Below, piece after piece: positions 60,258 through 64,000 of a stretch of 64,000 nucleotides of DNA. Made by a program: the position numbers and the translations under genes. Position 1 is the first letter of the stretch. Every line of letters starts with the position of its first letter. The stretch comes from Eucalyptus grandis (lineage: Eukaryota; Streptophyta; Magnoliopsida; Myrtales; Myrtaceae): assembly GCF_016545825.1 (NCBI RefSeq), contig NC_052618.1, positions 4,889,398 through 4,953,397 on the forward strand, given 5' to 3'. The notes beneath the pieces are model-generated. The model was not told the origin of the DNA and ran no database searches. It saw only the letters and a list, made by a program, of their open reading frames with translations.

Positions 60258-61507
60258 GCTCCCCTCTTCTAAAATGATATTATTTAAAGATAAAAATCCT
60301 AAATCTAAATGCAAAAAATACATTGAAAAAATGAAGGAATCCGAAAGGGAAAATGGTATCGACAGAACCGATACTTATTCAATGTCTCCATTTTATATGT
60401 CGCGGGATAAAAAGGGTTGGAATGGATCCAAATGGACATTCGTATCTAAGGATGTAACAAATGAACGCATAAAGGAAGCTCACCGAGGACCGACCCGACT
60501 AAAACCTGAACGTTCGAGTCATGAGTCGAGTATCGGATGAACTATCAACATTTCATATTATCAGTGCTAAAAATCTGATAAAAGCGGGCCCCCATATGCA
60601 TGAACACGTGCCATGCGAGGCTAAAACGAATAAATAAGGGCAGCCAAGGACTGGCTCGGAGAGGCGCAAGTGGGCCAAACAATGCTTGCTGTTCAGATCG
60701 AAGAGCGATTGGGACAGTGAGCATTCGGCCCACTTCTGGGCCCTGTAACGTCTCTAATTCATGCCTCGGTGAACCTAGAACGGCCCTACACTGACACTAA
60801 TTGGATTACCAAAAGCACATATGCATGATTAAATCCAGGTGATGTAAACGAGCGATTCCAAGCAAATATCACGACGAAATTATGTCCTTCCTCTATTGAT
60901 CACATCAAAACAGGATTCTACACACACGGAAATATGATTTAAACATTTATGACCTTAAGCAATAAAGGACGCCTAATTAGTTTCACTCGATGAAGAATTA
61001 CAAGATGTTTCCAATAGGTTTTACAGAGTTCCTATGTCCTCAGGATCAAGTATCGGATTCAAGAACCATAGATAAAATTGAGGCATAGATATACCGACAT
61101 AATGGCAAGAAAACGTTAGTGGGCTCACATCAGAAAATAATTTGAATTGTGGAAGTATAGAGGCAAAATTGCTCATAACGCTAAGCAAGATGGAGGATGG
61201 GAACAGGGTTTGGGAACGTCCAGATTCAGGAACGACTCTGACTGTTGACCGAGTCCCCTTCTTTTCCCATGATCTCTCTCTGTCTCCCACAAAGAAATGA
61301 AGGCTTGCTCCAATTTTGCCTTACTATTTGTGAACTATGAGACCTCCCCCCCCTCTCTCTCTCCCCCCGCCCCAAAAAAAAAAAAAAATCAATCAAACTA
61401 CTCCCGTGTCATTTGCTTTTCTAAGATGATTCATTTCCTAGTCTAGCTCCACTTACCCTTATTATTATTTTTTTTTGTTAAAAAAACTCACCCCTATTAC
61501 AAGTTAG
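60258..61507. other. Intergenic stretch with one unassigned open frame
   Basis: A plus frame ending at 60540 gives about 90 Lys-rich residues (KDKNPKSKCKKYIEKMKESE) that I do not recognise. A minus frame at 61290-61021 also has no domain. Poly(A) and C-rich runs occur at about 61345-61387. Confidence 0.4.
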
Positions 61508-62350
61508 TCTTATTGACGCCTAAATTTTACCTTTTCACTTAAGAGTCAATTGCGTAGAAAATTAGAGATTAATTTTTAACCCGTAGTAAAAATAATTTCC
61601 ACTATATTGCATTGGATATGGACATTAGGAACATTTGCATTACTATTATAAGTTATTTAAAATCTTTGAAAAAATTTAAATTTTTCTTTAGAAAAATTTA
61701 TTATCTAAAAATTGTTATTATAAAAAAAAAATCGAAAAGAGCCGAGCCAGGGCTAGGTCTGCCTGGTCCTCTCTTCTCTTCCTACCGTTTCTTCTTCCCG
61801 CGAGGCCAACCCAATCCACTTCTTCTTCTTTCTTATCTCCCAAGTGAGCCGGCCCATAGCCCCTTCCTTTCTAGCCTGGCCTACTCCTCTTTTCTTCTTT
61901 TCTTCCCCCCACCTCCCCTCAACATGCGGCCCAGTTCTCTTCTCCGCCAGCCCAACCTCTTTCTCTTCTTTCTCCTCTCTCCCTTTGGCCACTGGCTTGA
62001 CGACAAACGGGGAACAACAGCTATACGTGAAGCAAGGACGGCGAGGACATTTGCGACGAGCATTGCGCGCGACACCAGCGTGGGGAATGTCCTGTGGTAT
62101 GGGGCTAGCTGGCGCCACCCTGGAGGAGAGAGACAAGACCGAGAGAGGTATGAAGGGAGAGAAGGCAGCGAGAGAGGAGGAGCTCTATTTTTCTGCTGGT
62201 TAGAACCTAGAGTGAACAACCGAAAGAGGGTGAGCTCGAGAGAAAGAGAAAGCGAACTCGAAAGAGTGTTTCACCGTCACCTGAGGTCCATTCGGTGCTC
62301 GCCGTCCCTCGTACTACTGCATCCGAACCATGTAGGTCTTTCCTGAATAG
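61508..62350 (+). mobile_element. Fragment resembling the 5' part of a LARD-type LTR
   Basis: TTGACGCCTAAATTTTACC, then GAGTCAATTG and AAATTAGAGATTAATTTTTA, parallels TTGACACCTAAATTTTGGCG, then TAGTCATTTATTG and AAAATTAGGGGTCAATTTTA at the start of the 47636 LTR. A GC- and GA-rich leader-like part follows (GAGAGAAAGAGAAAG near 62238), as in that LTR. No second end, duplication or primer site is visible, so this is a diverged or truncated relative. Open frames here are artefacts of C/T-rich composition. Confidence 0.45.
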
Positions 62351-62430
62351 TTGTGCCCTGTTTTTGGGAACAAACCTCCCATTATACAAATTTTCATGAC
62401 TAGTCATCGAAAATGAATCTCTCTAGTAAA

Positions 62431-62711
62431 ATTTTGTAGGGCCATTGCTAACTATTCTAAAAGTCTAAACTATTAAATGAATGTGTGATTTATTATTTAG
62501 ATATTCTAACACTTTCCCTCATGCTTAGTCTAGTCTTTTGCCAAGTATTAAACATGAAAATTTAATTGCGGAAACAAAATGGGACCTGAAAAGATTTGAA
62601 CTCAAGATTTCTAACTCTATATCATGCGAAATTTTATAGGTCCATTGTCAATTGTTCTAAAAACTTAAATTGTTAAATGAAAGCGTGATTTATAATTTAA
62701 ATATTCTAACA
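62431..62711. repeat. Two 81-bp direct repeats, 200 bp apart
   Basis: Copies at 62431-62511 and 62631-62711 share ATTTTGTAGGGCCATTG, CTAAACTATTAAATGAA and ATTCTAACA with about 15-20% difference. The spacer includes GATTTGAACTCAAGATTTC. They look like parts of a dispersed plant repeat. Confidence 0.7.
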
Positions 62712-63129
62712 TCTCACATGAAAAATTCATGGCCAAGCAATAGATAACTTGAGCTTTTCTCTTGCTTTGCGCCACAAAAAGAAAAGTCATAGAAAAGTCA
62801 TTCTTGTCACATGACATTCTTAGTTGGAGGAAGACAAAACAAGTATGGCACCATTGAACTTCCCGCAAAAGAAACAAGTGTATGACATTCACTCGAATTT
62901 TCTCTGGACAAATTCTCTGAGTCTATTGGCCATGTGATCTTTGAGGCACTAATAGAAACTAACCCTGCAAAAGCTCAAGGTTTAGTGATGTTATGTATAT
63001 TTTACATGGTTGATAATAGAATCCGATGCGCCTATATAAACAAGAACCTGCCTGATAAAGTTGAGAAAGATCACCCGGGAATGCTACGGAAAGAATGAGT
63101 AGGGTCATTGCAGGTACGAGCGTAGGGTT
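62712..63129. other. No gene seen; possible tail of the receptor fragment
   Basis: Minus frames at 62892-62665 and 63144-62959 show no domain. Confidence 0.4.
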
Positions 63130-63275
63130 GCCATACAACAACACGTGACACTAGATGTTGCAGAAGAGGAGTTGCTGCCACAAGACCCGCCATAAATAGT
63201 GCATGTCGAGCACTCAGGCTGGTCGCTACACTGTACATCAAACCCTCGATTCAAAACTTCCTGCAAGCTGATTTT
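63130..63275 (-). pseudogene. WAK_assoc fragment of an LRK10-like gene
   Basis: The minus strand reads SLQEVLNRGFDVQCSDQPEC followed by STC, then GGSCGSNSS and VTCCCMA. This is the Cys spacing of the WAK_assoc domain (GF-x2-C...C-x2-C...GG-CG...C-x-C). Stops follow within about 15 residues. Upstream frames up to 63618 are open in pieces but I recognise no GUB_WAK motif there. It lies just downstream of the 3' end of another LRK10-like kinase. Confidence 0.6.
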
Positions 63276-63853
63276 GCATCTTCCCCTATCATCGAGTGTG
63301 TTCTAACATCAGAATGGAAAGGAGATGACTGGGCTTGACCAAAAAGGGTTCGGTTTAACGTCAACACAAAAAGGAGACTACCTTGCTTGGGCTCAAGATC
63401 ACTGATTAAGCATAGATAACAAGAAATTGCCAACACATTGATGACACTTTATCAGGAAGGAAGTCGGTGCGTTTACAACTCTTTAACATTTGTTGCCTAA
63501 CTAATTCTTTAGAATAATCCATGATAAAATCTTTAAACAAAATGACAAATCTCTCAACTATACTTGTTAAATGAATTAGGCCCATCCAATTCAAGAGTTC
63601 ATAATGGAGGTCATTCAATCAAATTTGTTCAAGATGTCATCTATTTTGCACAACATAAATCCTATTTGGATAAATGGAAAAGTATATTGATTATATAAAA
63701 TAATGCACTTTTCACTTCTTTGCTTTTCCATCATACTCATAGGAGTTTAATCTAGACATTTGATCACAAGTTTGTGAAAAGCTCAATAGTCATTAATTAA
63801 AACGTTGACAGTCTTTTTTTTTTTTTTTTTTTTATACTCTATTACAAACTATG
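63276..63853. other. Spacer and 3' flank of the right-edge kinase
   Basis: AATGCACTTTTCACTTCTT at 63702-63720 is identical to 41142-41160, so the 3' flanks of the two LRK10-like genes are homologous. A poly(T) run lies at 63814-63832. Confidence 0.55.
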
Positions 63854-64000
63854 TTAGTCTCCTATAAGTGAAATTGAATAACCACAACTCGAGTCATTAC
63901 TCTCTTGTAAAGACGAACTTTCACATGGACAAGCCTCTAGCAATCTTGAGGGTGATGACAAGGATGGTTTTGGAGGAATTTGCAAGGCCTCAGCACTTCC
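63854..64000 (-). CDS. C-terminal tail of an LRK10-like receptor kinase, continues beyond the window
   Basis: Forty-eight codons plus a TAA stop (63856-63854) are open to the window edge. The start GSAEALQIPPKPSLSSPSR is the characteristic tail that follows the kinase domain in LRK10-like receptors (LQIPPKPFLSSP in relatives). A Ser-rich, acidic C-terminus follows. The kinase itself lies outside the window, so I cannot say whether the gene is intact. It completes a local cluster of four loci of this family on the same strand. Confidence 0.75.
   Translation of the reverse strand, partial: GSAEALQIPPKPSLSSPSRLLEACPCESSSLQESNDSSCGYSISLIGD

Noticed and set aside
61612..62346. 244-codon plus-strand frame
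   Set aside because: Pro/Leu/Ser- and Arg-rich composition from C/T- and GA-rich DNA; overlaps other frames of similar length and lies in an LTR-like fragment.
1..64000. tRNA, rRNA or microRNA genes
   Set aside because: Apart from the tRNA-like SINE and retroelement primer sites I saw no cloverleaf or rRNA sequence; a covariance-model scan would be needed to exclude small RNAs.

Overview
This window looks like nuclear DNA of a dicot plant, probably a woody one. Its genes are plant-specific: NB-ARC/LRR resistance genes of the At4g27190/At4g27220-like class, and LRK10-like receptor kinases with GUB_WAK and WAK_assoc ectodomains. These sit in AT-rich sequence full of plant transposable elements. 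I cannot name the species. A Myrtales-type tree is a guess from family resemblance only. A run of 100 N (37880-37979) marks an unsized gap, so this is a draft scaffold and local order beside it is not certain.

Layout. 1-1302: no recognisable gene. 1303-4644: a complete solo Ty3-type LTR with target duplication TAATC. 4680-about 8140: a 5'-truncated L1-type LINE on the minus strand. 9310-11040: a decayed NLR fragment (minus). 12186-19423: a full-length but coding-dead Ty1/copia element (434-bp LTRs, duplication CTCAG). 19514-20756: a non-autonomous hAT-type element. 22385-23433: a decayed hAT transposase. 23580-24361: a MITE. 24969-25735: an AT-rich possible foldback element. 25819-34425: a second, larger NLR locus (minus). 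34846-35309: a MULE-like MITE. 35841-37879: the 5' end of an NLR on the plus strand, cut by the gap. 38078-38755: another MULE-like element. 41219-43937 and 44827-45657: two broken LRK10-like loci (minus). 45715-46529 and 46545-46705: a MULE-like element with a SINE beside it. 47636-60252: a 12.6-kb LTR element with 3.5-kb LTRs and no coding capacity (LARD type, duplication CCGCC). 61508-62350: a fragment resembling the start of that LTR. 63130-63275: an isolated WAK_assoc fragment. 63854-64000: the C-terminal tail of another LRK10-like kinase, running off the right edge.

The most unusual part is the NLR locus at 25819-34425. Upstream of a degenerate NB-ARC domain, a single exon (237 bp, 79 codons) is repeated seven times with a period of about 813 bp. 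Each copy lies between GT and AG splice signals. Every copy begins and ends in the same codon phase, so any copy could be added or skipped without changing frame. The seventh copy, nearest the NB-ARC, is fused to an acidic exon that itself holds a two-fold repeat of about 70 residues. Two of the seven copies carry one nonsense codon each. The N-terminal coiled-coil exon expected for this class is missing upstream of the array. A lone coiled-coil start exon lies 3.7 kb away on the opposite strand, against the assembly gap.

Functionally this is a defence-gene neighbourhood (NLR plus LRK10-like receptors) that expanded by duplication, decayed by frameshift and deletion, and was then heavily invaded by transposons. 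No gene in the window is visibly complete and intact.
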